Below, piece after piece: positions 36,358 to 45,555 of a stretch of DNA of 64,000 bases. The notes under the pieces were generated by a model. It did not search any database. It was given only the letters and a program-made list of their open reading frames with translations, and was not told the origin of the DNA. The translations under genes were made by a program, and so were the position numbers. The DNA is from an uncultured Lentisphaeria bacterium (GTDB lineage: Bacteria; Verrucomicrobiota; Lentisphaeria; Victivallales; UBA1829). Each line of letters begins with the position of its first letter. The first letter of the stretch is position 1. The stretch lies in assembly GCA_949282305.1 (NCBI GenBank), contig CASDPB010000116.1, forward strand, positions 33,220 through 97,219, in the 5' to 3' direction.

Positions 36358-36428
36358 TTCATATCTTTCTGTTTTTACATAACATGTTTATATTTATAAG
36401 GATGAAAAAATGACGGGAAAATGACGGA

Positions 36429-37448
36429 TCACCACGGGTCAATTTCCATCGTTACATTGATTTTCATCGTCTTGGGAGGATTCGGAAGAACTTTCAAATC
36501 CCGGATCAGCTCCTCGACAGACGCATCCATGGCGCGGTTTCCGGAACGACGGGTAATGGTCGCGGAATGAACTTTTCCGGAAACATCGACATGCAGCAGG
36601 AGTTCAACCTGCGGCATATTCCCGGGAGCAATCCGCGGCTGATTCCATCTGCGCTTCAGGGCATCCCGCACCTTGCTGTAATAATCAATCAAATCCTTGT
36701 CCAGGACTCCTGCCGGACCGCCGCCACCGCCGGCAAGTCCTTTGCCGCCGCGCATTCCGTAACGGCTGGAATTGGGTCTGCCGCTGCCGGTTCCTCCGGT
36801 TTCTGCCCAGTTTTTCAGAATATTCTGAATATCCTGTTTGTACGCATTGGGACTTTTTCTGCCGGAAGTTTTTGCAGTTCCCCTGCGAATGACTTTCGTA
36901 CTCTTTCTGATTTCATCCGGACTTTTCCACTTCGTTTTCGGCTTTGCCGCCTTGCTTTCCTTCGGTTTGACCAGTTCTTTCGGCACTCTCACTTCTGTTT
37001 TCGGAGTCTTGACAACAGGCTTCACTTCCGGCTTTGTTTCGGGGGGAGCGGGTTCCACTTTCGGCTCCGGCTTCACGACAGGCTCCGGCTTCACGGCAGG
37101 TTCCGGCTTCGGTTCGATGACGGGTTCGGTAACATCCGGAATGGGCGTAATCGGACCGGGATCGCCGTAGTCGGGGATTCCGACAGAATCAGGTCTCGCC
37201 GCATCCGGGTATTTTGACGGTCTATCGTTGTCATTCGGGGGACTGTCCACCAGAGAGACTTTGGTAACGCTTACAGGCGGGTTGATGAAATTCGACAGGG
37301 AATACAGCAGAAACGGAATCAGAATCAGCCCTGCGTGAATCATGGAGACGGAACCGAAAATCAGGGAACGCTTTCCACCCTTAATGTAAGGAAGAGGAGC
37401 TGCGCCCGGCTCCGTCTTTCGCCGCAATCCGTCAATTTTTCCCGTCAT
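36429..37448 (-). CDS. TolA/TonB-like energy-transducing protein
   Basis: A 339-residue protein with a cytoplasmic basic N-terminus and one membrane helix (IHAGLILIPFLLYSLSNF). A long Pro/Glu/Lys-rich periplasm-spanning segment follows (repeats such as KPEPVVKPEPKVEPAPPE), then a Gly-rich linker. The C-terminal domain matches TolA/TonB proteins: YYSKVRDALKRRWNQPR followed by VELLLHVDVSGKVHSATI and RSGNRAMDASVEELI. It should couple the proton motive force from its ExbB/ExbD partners to the outer membrane. The start overlaps the ExbD/TolR-like stop by four bases. Assignment to Tol rather than Ton rests on the TolA-type ending and on tolB elsewhere in the window. Confidence 0.85.
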   Translation of the reverse strand: MTGKIDGLRRKTEPGAAPLPYIKGGKRSLIFGSVSMIHAGLILIPFLLYSLSNFINPPVSVTKVSLVDSPPNDNDRPSKYPDAARPDSVGIPDYGDPGPITPIPDVTEPVIEPKPEPAVKPEPVVKPEPKVEPAPPETKPEVKPVVKTPKTEVRVPKELVKPKESKAAKPKTKWKSPDEIRKSTKVIRRGTAKTSGRKSPNAYKQDIQNILKNWAETGGTGSGRPNSSRYGMRGGKGLAGGGGGPAGVLDKDLIDYYSKVRDALKRRWNQPRIAPGNMPQVELLLHVDVSGKVHSATITRRSGNRAMDASVEELIRDLKVLPNPPKTMKINVTMEIDPW

Positions 37449-37852
37449 TTGTCCACCTCGGTAATCAGCGAAATGTCCGTGAATCCGGCATTTTTGACGT
37501 CTTTCATCACCTGAATGACGGATCCGTAGAGCAAATCCTTGTCCGCCCGCAGAAAGATTTTGATCCTGCCGCCGTCCGGGGATGCTTTCAGCTCGCGCAG
37601 ACGCGCAATCAGCCGTGCCGGATTCATGATCTTTTTCTCAAACTCAATATCTCCGTTTTTCTTCACGTTGATGACCCGCGAATATTCATCGGGCTTCATT
37701 TCCGAAGCATTCATCTTCGGCGGGGAGACATCAATGCTGTATTCCAGAAGCGGTGCCGTAATCATGAAAATGATCAGCAGGAAAAAGACGGTGTCCATCA
37801 GCGGAGTGATATTGATCTCGTCATAGGATTTCGATTGAAAACGTCTGCGCAT
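37445..37852 (-). CDS. ExbD/TolR biopolymer transport protein
   Basis: A 135-residue protein with a basic N-terminus, a single membrane helix with the essential Asp (INITPLMDTVFFLLIIFMIT at about residues 14-33), and a periplasmic domain ending in DISLITEVDK. ExbD/TolR proteins conduct protons together with ExbB/TolQ. ATG 37852 was chosen because the longer frame overlaps the upstream TolQ-like gene and homology begins at RRRFQSKSYDEIN. It lies 19 bases after the TolQ-like stop and overlaps the TolA-like start by four bases. Confidence 0.9.
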   Translation of the reverse strand: MRRRFQSKSYDEINITPLMDTVFFLLIIFMITAPLLEYSIDVSPPKMNASEMKPDEYSRVINVKKNGDIEFEKKIMNPARLIARLRELKASPDGGRIKIFLRADKDLLYGSVIQVMKDVKNAGFTDISLITEVDK

Positions 37853-37871
37853 ACCGCCTGTCCTGTTCTGT

Positions 37872-38582
37872 TCATCTGGAAGTGCTGATCTGTTCAATCT
37901 TGAGCTTGGCAATGAACTCTTCGACAAAATTGTCCATCTGCACAATTGTAGCTTTAATCAGGCTCGTAATGATGTTGTAGCCGACGACGGAGGGAATCGC
38001 GACAAGGAGCCCGAGCACCGTGGTAAGAAGGGCTCCGCTGACGCCCGGCGCAAGAGTCTGGATATCCGCTTTGCCCATGATCGCAAGGTCTGTAAACGCC
38101 AGCATGATGCCCCAGACCGTTCCGAAGAGCCCGAGAAAAGGACTGATCGTGATTGCCGTGGCAAGAAAAACCATTTTCCGCTCCAGTTCAAGAATCTGGT
38201 CGGCGACAGCCTGTTCCAGTGAAGTGCGCACCACATCAATTTCCGTGGCATTCAGTGCGCGGCGTCCCCCTCCGGGCAGTTCAATGTTCAGGATTTTGAT
38301 CCGTTCATAGGCTGCTTCGCAAGCTCTTGCCGAAGGGCTTGGCTCATCGGCAATTCCCTCATTCATGGAAAGCGGATTGCGGCGTTCGCGGAAGCGGCGC
38401 AGGAAAGAGGCGCAGTCATTGTGGGCGCGCCGGAGGCTGATTCCCTTTTCAAGCATCAATGTCCAGGTAAAGACGGAGAATATAAACAAAAGGATGACGA
38501 TTCCCTGTCCCATGCCGTCGGAGTTTTTGAACGCATAGTAGAGACTTGACTGTGCAAAAGAGAATACTTCAGGATAAATCAT
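37872..38582 (-). CDS. tolQ: TolQ/ExbB proton-channel protein
   Basis: A 236-residue inner-membrane protein of the MotA/TolQ/ExbB family. It has an N-terminal helix (VILLFIFSVFTWTLMLEKG), a cytoplasmic region with RAHNDCASFLRRF, and the paired helices ATAITISPFLGLFGTVWGIM and ALLTTVLGLLVAIPSVVGYN, which carry the conserved Thr and Pro residues of the proton path. First gene of the operon tolQ-tolR-tolA-unknown. TolQ is preferred over ExbB because a TolB protein is present in the window, but the distinction is inferred. Confidence 0.88.
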   Translation of the reverse strand: MIYPEVFSFAQSSLYYAFKNSDGMGQGIVILLFIFSVFTWTLMLEKGISLRRAHNDCASFLRRFRERRNPLSMNEGIADEPSPSARACEAAYERIKILNIELPGGGRRALNATEIDVVRTSLEQAVADQILELERKMVFLATAITISPFLGLFGTVWGIMLAFTDLAIMGKADIQTLAPGVSGALLTTVLGLLVAIPSVVGYNIITSLIKATIVQMDNFVEEFIAKLKIEQISTSR

Positions 38583-38791
38583 GATATTACAGCCTCACAA
38601 CAGAAATACTTTGTTTCACTGAAACGAACCGCGATACGGTAATCTATATCAAAATCGTATAAAAACTACTTGACAACAGAAAAAAAATTATTTTTTTTGA
38701 AAAGCATGTATGGCGGCATATTTCATCAAACCCGGCTGTCATGTCGTCGTTTCCGTTCATGAAGCCGTTCTCTTCCGGCAGGGATTCCGCC

Positions 38792-39505
38792 TCACCCTTT
38801 TATTTCGATTTTCTCGCCGAGAAAACGCGGCCCGCGGCCGAGGATGAAAACATCGACAACTGCCGCAGTGCGTGCCAGAATTTCCCGGCATTCCATTTTC
38901 AGCCGATATGCCGGAGAGTTGTCGCCGGGATCCGCCGCGGCAAAACCGATGGCGGCAATGCCATGTCCCCGGGCAATGAAAAGCGCTCGTCTGCAGTGGA
39001 ACTCCTGGGAAATGACAATCAGTTCCCTAACCTGAAAAATCTCTTTTGCGCGAATCACGGAATCCAGCGTGCGGAAACCGGCATAATCCGAATAGATGTT
39101 TTTTTCCGGAATTCCTTTTTCAATCAAGGCGTTGCGCATTGCCGTGACCTCATCGTAGTCCTTGCGGCCATTGTCGCCGGAAACGATGATGTTCCGAATT
39201 TTTCCCTTCCGGTAAAGCGTGGCGGCGGCGTCAACCCGGCTTGTAAAATATAAGTTCGGCCAGCCGGCGACTTCCGGTCTGGTTCCGAGAAGCAGCCCCA
39301 CTTTGAAATCAGGCATGTCCTCCGCTGAATGGTAGACTTTCCCGGAACGGAAAAGCACGATCACGTTGCAGACCAGCAGAAACAAGATTCCGGCGGCGGC
39401 CAGTGTTCCCGCCGCGAGCAGAAGCCGTTTCCCCTTTTTCGTTTTCGGCAGATATTTTTTCCGGAAGAAAACGGAGGCATCCAAAAATTTTATCCGGAAT
39501 TTCAT
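38792..39505 (-). CDS. SanA/YdcF-like DUF218 membrane protein
   Basis: A 237-residue protein with one N-terminal membrane helix (LAAGTLAAAGILFLLVCNVI) and a DUF218 domain on the far side. GLLLGTRPEVAGWPNLYFT, KIRNIIVSGDNGRKDYDE, RTLDSVIRAKEIF and ELIVISQEFHCRRALFIA match SanA (vancomycin high-temperature exclusion protein) more closely than YdcF. SanA affects the envelope permeability barrier; its biochemical activity is unsettled. It lies 16 bases after the ugd gene on the same strand, so the two may be cotranscribed. Confidence 0.88.
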   Translation of the reverse strand: MKFRIKFLDASVFFRKKYLPKTKKGKRLLLAAGTLAAAGILFLLVCNVIVLFRSGKVYHSAEDMPDFKVGLLLGTRPEVAGWPNLYFTSRVDAAATLYRKGKIRNIIVSGDNGRKDYDEVTAMRNALIEKGIPEKNIYSDYAGFRTLDSVIRAKEIFQVRELIVISQEFHCRRALFIARGHGIAAIGFAAADPGDNSPAYRLKMECREILARTAAVVDVFILGRGPRFLGEKIEIKG

Positions 39506-39521
39506 GATGCCCCCTTTGATT

Positions 39522-40898
39522 TCAGAAATGGGTCAATGCCGGTTTTCCGAGGGGGAAGACATTGAATCCGAGGGAATAGAGCTGTTTATGATCCAGAATA
39601 TTCCTGCCGTCGAAAATGAAAGCGGGCTTTTCCATCAGGGAGAAAATCCTTTCATAATCATACGTGGCGAATTCCTTCCAGTCGGTAATCAGGGCAATGG
39701 CATGCGCTCCCCTGACCGCTTCATAGGGATCTTCAAAGTATTCGATTCTGCCTTCCGTATCTGCAAGATCCAGCCTGGCGTTTTCAATCGCCTTCGGATC
39801 GTAAATCGCAAGCGAGGCGTGTTCTCCGACCAGGAGGTTTGAAATATAGATTGCCGGTGATTCCCGCGTATCGCCGGTATCCGCCTTGAATGCGAAGCCG
39901 AACAAGGCAATCCGTTTATTGGAAACCGTATTGAACATGTTCTTGACGATGCGTTCCGCGAAACGGCGCTCCTGGTATTCATTCATCAGGACGACCTGTT
40001 CCCAGTAGGCTGCGACTTCATGCAGGTTGTAGCATTCGCAGAGATAAACCAGATTCAGAATATCCTTTTTGAAGCAGGAACCACCGAAACCGACGCCCGC
40101 CCGCAGGAACTTGCTGCCGATCCGGGAATCCATGCTGACTGCGCGTGAAACCTCCTGAATATCCGCCTCGGTTTTTTCGCAAAGCGCCGAAATGCTGTTG
40201 ATCGAGGAGATTCTCTGCGCCAGCATCGCGTTGGAGACGAGCTTGGACATTTCACTGCTCCAGACATTTGTCGTAAGTATCTTTTCACGCGGCACCCAGT
40301 GAGCGTAAATATCAACCAGACACTGCATGGATTCATGACCGTCCGGCGTTGTCATGGAGCCGATCAGGACGCGATCCGGATTCTCCAGGTCGGCCACCGC
40401 CGTTCCCTCCGCAAGAAATTCGGGATTGGAAAGAACGGAAAAGTTCAGCCCCTTGGTATTGGACTGCAGAATCCGGTGAATCGCCTCCGCCGCCCGCACG
40501 GGCAGGGTGCTTTTTTCCACGACAATCTTGTCTTCCGTGGCACATTCCATAATCAGGCGCGCGGATTTTTCCCAGAACTGAAGGTCGGCAGCCTTGCCTG
40601 CACCGGAACCGAATGTTTTGGTCGGAGTGTTGACACTGACAAAAATGATCTTCGACTCGCGGATGCCTTTTTCCACATCCGTCGTGAAAAAGAGATTCCG
40701 TCCTCTGGACTGCGCCACAAGCTGTTCAAGCCCCGGCTCGTAAATCGGCAGTTTGTCCGAGTTCCAGCGTGCGATCCGGTCTGCATTGATGTCAGCCACC
40801 GTCACTTTATATTCAGGGCATTTCGCCGCGATCATCGCCATCGTCGGCCCGCCGACATAGCCGGCGCCGATGCACAGAATGGTCTTTTCATTCTCCAT
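39522..40898 (-). CDS. ugd: UDP-glucose 6-dehydrogenase
   Basis: A 458-residue enzyme that oxidises UDP-glucose to UDP-glucuronate with NAD+. The N-terminal Rossmann motif is [16 protein letters not shown]. Further blocks are [46 protein letters not shown] and the catalytic cysteine loop [16 protein letters not shown] near residue 275. The motif order and the long C-terminal domain ([18 protein letters not shown]) resemble the eukaryotic-type enzyme more than the shorter bacterial form. It supplies UDP-glucuronate for capsule or envelope polysaccharide. Leftward, 16 bases before the SanA-like gene. Confidence 0.95.
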   Translation of the reverse strand: MENEKTILCIGAGYVGGPTMAMIAAKCPEYKVTVADINADRIARWNSDKLPIYEPGLEQLVAQSRGRNLFFTTDVEKGIRESKIIFVSVNTPTKTFGSGAGKAADLQFWEKSARLIMECATEDKIVVEKSTLPVRAAEAIHRILQSNTKGLNFSVLSNPEFLAEGTAVADLENPDRVLIGSMTTPDGHESMQCLVDIYAHWVPREKILTTNVWSSEMSKLVSNAMLAQRISSINSISALCEKTEADIQEVSRAVSMDSRIGSKFLRAGVGFGGSCFKKDILNLVYLCECYNLHEVAAYWEQVVLMNEYQERRFAERIVKNMFNTVSNKRIALFGFAFKADTGDTRESPAIYISNLLVGEHASLAIYDPKAIENARLDLADTEGRIEYFEDPYEAVRGAHAIALITDWKEFATYDYERIFSLMEKPAFIFDGRNILDHKQLYSLGFNVFPLGKPALTHF

Positions 40899-41011
40899 TT
40901 CATTATCTCCTGTAAACTTTGACGCAGGTAATCTAGCCTGTTACCCGTCAATATGCCAGCGGGAAAAGCGGCAATCCCGATAAAAATGTATTTTTTCCGC
41001 GGGGTTTTTTC

Positions 41012-41038
41012 CCGGGCTTCCCGCTGCAGTCAGCCCGG
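41012..41038 (-). other. Hairpin after the GH78 gene
   Basis: CCGGGCT and AGCCCGG form a perfect seven-base stem with a 13-base loop, 35 bases beyond the stop of the leftward rhamnosidase gene and before ugd. It may end or stabilise the GH78 transcript, but no T-run follows on the minus strand. Confidence 0.4.
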
Positions 41039-41072
41039 AAAAGGGAGCAGGAGATAAAACGCGGTCCCGGAT

Positions 41073-43730
41073 TCATCCGGGAAATTCAAAGGCATAACTC
41101 CCGCAGGGCAGGGAGAGCAGAAGCGATCCGTTTTTCCGTTCATAACCGGAAAGGGGAACGCCGTTCAGCTTCACTTCTGCCGGTTCGGACACGGGAAGCA
41201 GCACTTTCAGCGATGTATTTGGCGGCGCCGTGATCTGCCAGCGAAGGCGTTTCCCTTCGTATTTCCAGAAGCTGGACGCTTTGCCGAAAGGTGTTTCAAG
41301 AGACGCTTTCACATATCCCATGCGCGGATCGGGAATCGCTGCGAAGAGCAGTTCCCGCCCTCCGGGAGCGGCATAGGAAATGCCTCCGGCGACGGCGGCC
41401 ATCCATTCCGCGACGGCTCCGTATGCGTAATGATTGAAAGAGTTCATGTTCACATCCCCGAAACCGTCTTTCACCGTATAGGAGTTCCAGCGTTCCCAGA
41501 CCGTTGTGGCTCCCTGGTTCACGGAGAACAGCCATGAGGGATATTCCTCCTGAAGCAGAAGGTCGTAGGCGGTGGAAGTCAGTCCGGCATTTGTAAGGGC
41601 AAGCATCAGGGAGGCAGTGCCGACAAATCCGGTGCTGAGCCGGTTTCCGTTCTTGCGGATGAGCTGTTCCAGAAGCCGGATCTGCTTTTCCCGCTGTTCC
41701 GGCGTCAGGAGATTGAAGTGGAGCGCAAGCACGCAGGAGGTCTGGTTGCGGGTTTTCATCAGTCCGTCCGCACCCACGAATTCACGGCGGAACGCTTCCG
41801 CGACCTCTTCCGAGAGCTTTTCAAAGAGTGCGGCATCCGCATCCCTGCCGAGAATTTGAGCGATTTCCGCGACGAGATGCGCGGTATGGGCGAAGTAAGC
41901 GGTTCCGATCAGCGGACACGGCGTTTTCACATCGTCCAGAGAGAGCCAGTCGCCGAAACCGAGGTCCGGACGGATCAGGTTGTCCGAAGTCGCCTTCTGG
42001 AATTCGATCCACCGTTTCATGGACTCATAATTTTCTGTCAGAAAACTTTTGTCGCCGTAGCGCAGATACATTGTCCAGGGACAGATCACAAGGGCGTCCG
42101 CCCATGCGGGCGCCCCTTCCACTTCCGGATCGAAGATATTCGGTGCGATATGGGTTCCCGAACCGTTTTCAAACTGTGCTTCCCGTTGATCCCGGAGCCA
42201 TTTGCGGAAGAAGGCGGCGACATTCATATTGAATGCCGCGGCGGCACAGAAGACTTCCGCGTCGCCGGTCCAGCCGAGACGCTCGTCACGCTGGGGGCAG
42301 TCGGTCGGCACCTCAAGGAAGTTGTCGCGCTGTCCCCAGCAGATATTGCTGTACAGCTGATTGACTTTCGGCTGCCCGCACTCAAAGGAGCCGGTTGTCT
42401 CCAGTTCCGAGTGCAATACGACAGCCGTCACTTCGATCGCATCCGGCGAACCGGAAAACTGGAATCCGTCCACCTGTGCATAACGGAAGCCGTGGAACGT
42501 GAAACGGGGCTCCCATGTAAATTCCTGTTCAAGAGGCCCGGAGGTCGTATAATAGTCCGTGGAGCGCGCACTGCGGTAATTCAAATTATAAAGTGTGCCG
42601 TCCTGATTGAGCATTTCCCCGAAACGGATTGTGAAGAGGCGGCCCGGGTATCCCTTGACCTTGATCCTGACCCATCCGGAGATATTCTGTCCGAAGTCCC
42701 AGATGCAGACATCCGGACGCGGGCGGAGCAGTTTCACGGCGGGAATCTCCATGATTTTTCTGACAGGGAAACAACATTTCTGCACCAATGCCGGAGATTC
42801 CGCGGCATATTCTCCTGCAACGGCATTGCGCCATGCGGAATCATCGAAGCCGCAGCTGTCCCACCCCGGCATCTCAAGACGGGAATCATACATTTCACCG
42901 TCGTAAATGTCCGAATAGAGAATCGGACCTGTCGCCGTTTTCCAGCCGTCGCCGCTGGTGACTGCTTCGTTTGTGCCGTCCTTGTAGAAAATCTCCAGAC
43001 GTGCAAGAAACTCGGGATATGCGCCGTAGAGATTGCGGCGGCGTCCGCTGAGGTATCCGCAGTACCAGCCGTCGCCGAGAATTGCGCCGATGGTGTTGTT
43101 CCCCGGTTTCAGATTGTCTGTCACATCATAACTCATGTACTGAATCTGCTGCGAGAAATCGGTCCAGCCTGGGACGAAATAATCGTTCCCGATCCGCTTT
43201 CCGTTGATTCTTGACTCAAAAAGTCCGCGCGCGGTGACATAAAGCCTGGCTTTTGCGATTTCCTTTCCGCAGACAAACTCATGCCGGAAATACGGGCACG
43301 GGGAGGAACACGCCGGATTGTTGCCGTCGAAATGAATCCATCTTGCTTTCCATTCCGCATTATGCTGAAGCGCAATTTCAAACTCCGCGGTTTCACTTGC
43401 CTCCGATTCCATGCCGTTTTCGTCCCAGACCGTGACCTGCCAGCAGACGTGCTGACGGGAAACAAGTTCCTTTCCGCCCCATTCCACATACAGCGACTGA
43501 TCGGACTCCACGCGCCCGGAGTCCCACAGATCCGCATTTCCGGCAAGCAGCTCCGCTTTGTCCGACGCCGCAAGGATTCGATAGGCGGACTGCCGGAATC
43601 CGGGACGGGCTGAAGACGTTTTCCACGAAAGCAGCGGGCGCGGTTCCATAATGAAGACAAAGCCTTTCAGCAGAGTCATTACCCGCAAATCGCAGGGACG
43701 GAAAGAAACGGACGTATCGGAAGGATTCAT
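41073..43730 (-). CDS. Alpha-L-rhamnosidase, GH78 family
   Basis: An 885-residue, multi-domain enzyme without a signal peptide. The N-terminal beta domain (residues about 30-130) ends with KARWIHF. A carbohydrate-binding-like domain contains ARLYVTARGLFESRINGKR and GWTDFSQQIQYMSYDVT. A linker beta domain has WDFGQNISGWVRIKVKGYPG. The (alpha/alpha)6 catalytic barrel carries PTDCPQRDERLGWTGDAEVF near residue 490, the GH78 active-site block with its Asp and Glu pairs. The C-terminal beta domain finishes with NTSLKVLLPVSEP. Such enzymes release rhamnose from plant or microbial glycans. It diverges from an AraC regulator, which probably controls it. Confidence 0.93.
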   Translation of the reverse strand: MNPSDTSVSFRPCDLRVMTLLKGFVFIMEPRPLLSWKTSSARPGFRQSAYRILAASDKAELLAGNADLWDSGRVESDQSLYVEWGGKELVSRQHVCWQVTVWDENGMESEASETAEFEIALQHNAEWKARWIHFDGNNPACSSPCPYFRHEFVCGKEIAKARLYVTARGLFESRINGKRIGNDYFVPGWTDFSQQIQYMSYDVTDNLKPGNNTIGAILGDGWYCGYLSGRRRNLYGAYPEFLARLEIFYKDGTNEAVTSGDGWKTATGPILYSDIYDGEMYDSRLEMPGWDSCGFDDSAWRNAVAGEYAAESPALVQKCCFPVRKIMEIPAVKLLRPRPDVCIWDFGQNISGWVRIKVKGYPGRLFTIRFGEMLNQDGTLYNLNYRSARSTDYYTTSGPLEQEFTWEPRFTFHGFRYAQVDGFQFSGSPDAIEVTAVVLHSELETTGSFECGQPKVNQLYSNICWGQRDNFLEVPTDCPQRDERLGWTGDAEVFCAAAAFNMNVAAFFRKWLRDQREAQFENGSGTHIAPNIFDPEVEGAPAWADALVICPWTMYLRYGDKSFLTENYESMKRWIEFQKATSDNLIRPDLGFGDWLSLDDVKTPCPLIGTAYFAHTAHLVAEIAQILGRDADAALFEKLSEEVAEAFRREFVGADGLMKTRNQTSCVLALHFNLLTPEQREKQIRLLEQLIRKNGNRLSTGFVGTASLMLALTNAGLTSTAYDLLLQEEYPSWLFSVNQGATTVWERWNSYTVKDGFGDVNMNSFNHYAYGAVAEWMAAVAGGISYAAPGGRELLFAAIPDPRMGYVKASLETPFGKASSFWKYEGKRLRWQITAPPNTSLKVLLPVSEPAEVKLNGVPLSGYERKNGSLLLSLPCGSYAFEFPG

Positions 43731-43847
43731 GGCAGACCTCTTGAAAATTCAGTGCTTTTCAACTATATTCCCACCTAATATATATGTGCAAAGAAGAAAT
43801 GTCTCTTGTAAAATGGCTTTCTTTTAGCATAATCTGTCCGGATTTTT

Positions 43848-44777
43848 ATGAAAAACAGAAAATACATTGATATGCTGGCAGTCCATGTGTTTCAGGAGAT
43901 TTCATTTCCCCTGAACGTGTTCATGTATGACTACGACCCGCCGTCAAATGACTGGCACCGTCATAACGGCTTCTACGAACTTGTGATTGTGTGCAGCGGC
44001 ACCGCAAAAAATGAACTGCCCGGAGAAACGGAACTGGTCACGCCGGGAACCGTCTTCATGATGCCGCCGGGAGCACTGCACCGTTATACGGCGCTCCGCC
44101 ATTTCCGCCACTACAACGTGCTGTTTGCGGAAGAACTTCTCAATACGGGGAATCTGAATCTTGCCAGTCTGCTTGCATCTTCTCCGCTGTGGCATTTTGC
44201 GGAAAGACAATGTTCGCCGTTTCTTCCGGTCGGCGAAAGCGCACTGTCGAAAATCGTGCTGATGCTGGAAACAATCCGCAGTGAAATGTCCATCTGTTCG
44301 CCGGGATGGCGCGAGGCGGCATTTGCGGAGTTTATCCGCGTGATGATTTACTTGATCCGTCTCAGCAGACTGCCGGACAGCGAACCCGGGCAGTATTCGT
44401 TTCAGATCGGACGGGCAATCCGCCTGATGGAGGAGAAAGTATCCCGGGAACTCACGTTGAAATCAATTGCGGAGTCCGTGAACATGTCTGAAAGCAGTTT
44501 CCGGCACCGGTTTCTTGCAGTGACGGGAATGTCGCCGATTCGTTACCTGATTCGTCTGCGATTGAAAAAAGCGCTGCTTCTTTTGACGTCCCATACTCCG
44601 ATTTCAAGCATTGCGTTGCTCTCCGGATTCACGGATCAGAACTATTTTTCACGGCAGTTCAAAAAACAGTTCGGGATCACACCCCATGAATTTCAGAAGA
44701 GATATGCGGCGCAGCAGCTCTCCGTCAATGAACTGCTGACGGGACTTATGGATATTGACACCTTGATCTGCCGCTGA
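43848..44777 (+). CDS. AraC-family transcriptional regulator
   Basis: A 309-residue regulator. The N-terminal cupin-like sensor has DWHRHNGFYELVIVCSGTA and MPPGALHRYTALRHFRHYN. The C-terminal AraC DNA-binding domain spans about residues 190-290, with LKSIAESVNMSESSFRHRF and GFTDQNYFSRQFKKQFG. It is divergent from the GH78 rhamnosidase with a 117-base AT-rich gap, so it most likely activates that gene in response to rhamnose or a related sugar; ligand and target are inferred. It converges on the Nif3-like gene with three bases between stops. Confidence 0.9.
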   Translation: MKNRKYIDMLAVHVFQEISFPLNVFMYDYDPPSNDWHRHNGFYELVIVCSGTAKNELPGETELVTPGTVFMMPPGALHRYTALRHFRHYNVLFAEELLNTGNLNLASLLASSPLWHFAERQCSPFLPVGESALSKIVLMLETIRSEMSICSPGWREAAFAEFIRVMIYLIRLSRLPDSEPGQYSFQIGRAIRLMEEKVSRELTLKSIAESVNMSESSFRHRFLAVTGMSPIRYLIRLRLKKALLLLTSHTPISSIALLSGFTDQNYFSRQFKKQFGITPHEFQKRYAAQQLSVNELLTGLMDIDTLICR

Positions 44778-44780
44778 AGT

Positions 44781-45554
44781 TCACATTCCCGTCGGAAGAT
44801 CAAGAAACTCGGTTTCAATGCCGAAGTGTTCCTTTACTTCCTGCATGACGGCATTCACGCCGGGAGTTTCAGAACGGTAATGTCCCATGGAAAGTACGGA
44901 AACTCCGGCTTCCAGCGCGTAATGGTATGCCTCGTGCGTCATCTCGCCTGTCACCAGGCAGTCAATGCCGAGCGCGTACAGTTCATTGAAAACCGCCGGA
45001 TAGGCTCCGCCGCCGGAAATCGCCCCGACACGCATGACTTTTCGTCCGGGATCGCCGAAAATATGATAAGGACCCTCGGAAAGCAGGGCGCCGTCCAGAA
45101 GTTTTGCGAGTCCTTTGACCGTCATTTCCTTCGGGAGCATTCCCTGAAAACCGATGCTGTAAGAATCATATTCGCCGAAAGGAGTGGGATTTTCCAGTTT
45201 CATCATTTTGGCAAGCAGTGCGTTGTGCCCTATTTCCGGATGTGCGTCCAGAGGCAGATGCGCCCCGTACAGTGAAATGGAGTTTGCGGCAAGCATTGCA
45301 ACACGTTTCGCGTCCAGGGAGAGAATCCGTTTCAGGGATCCGCCCCAGCTGATCCCGTGGTGGACGAAAATAAAATCCGCATCCAGATCCGCCGCAGTCG
45401 TGAACAGCGCATGGGAGGCGTCCACGGCAAACACCGCCTTGAACACATCCTGCCCTCCCTCGAACTGCAATCCGTTGTTGGACGCATCCGAGCGGAATTT
45501 TGCAATGTCCAGCCGCTTGTCGAGAAACGCGGCAATATCTTTCAGCTTTGCCAT
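44781..45554 (-). CDS. Nif3-like dinuclear metal-centre protein
   Basis: A 257-residue protein of the Nif3/YbgI (DUF34) family. NGLQFEGGQDVFKAVFAVDAS opens the domain. FIFVHHGISWGG near residue 65 carries the metal-binding HH pair, YGAHLPLDAHPEIGHNALLA the central motif, and SMGHYRSETPGVNA the C-terminal His/Glu. Family members bind two metal ions and are often annotated GTP cyclohydrolase I type 2, without firm proof. ATG 45554 has a strong AGGAGGAG site. It starts one base after the upstream metallopeptidase-like gene, so the two are cotranscribed. Confidence 0.9.
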   Translation of the reverse strand: MAKLKDIAAFLDKRLDIAKFRSDASNNGLQFEGGQDVFKAVFAVDASHALFTTAADLDADFIFVHHGISWGGSLKRILSLDAKRVAMLAANSISLYGAHLPLDAHPEIGHNALLAKMMKLENPTPFGEYDSYSIGFQGMLPKEMTVKGLAKLLDGALLSEGPYHIFGDPGRKVMRVGAISGGGAYPAVFNELYALGIDCLVTGEMTHEAYHYALEAGVSVLSMGHYRSETPGVNAVMQEVKEHFGIETEFLDLPTGM

Positions 45555-45555
45555 C

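Noticed and set aside
38741..39253. 170-codon rightward ORF opposite the SanA-like gene
   Set aside because: Antisense shadow; the leftward protein has clear DUF218 motifs. A TTGACA at 38670 has no good -10 box for it.
41718..43214. 498-codon rightward ORF opposite the GH78 gene
   Set aside because: Antisense shadow; the GH78 active-site block is on the other strand.
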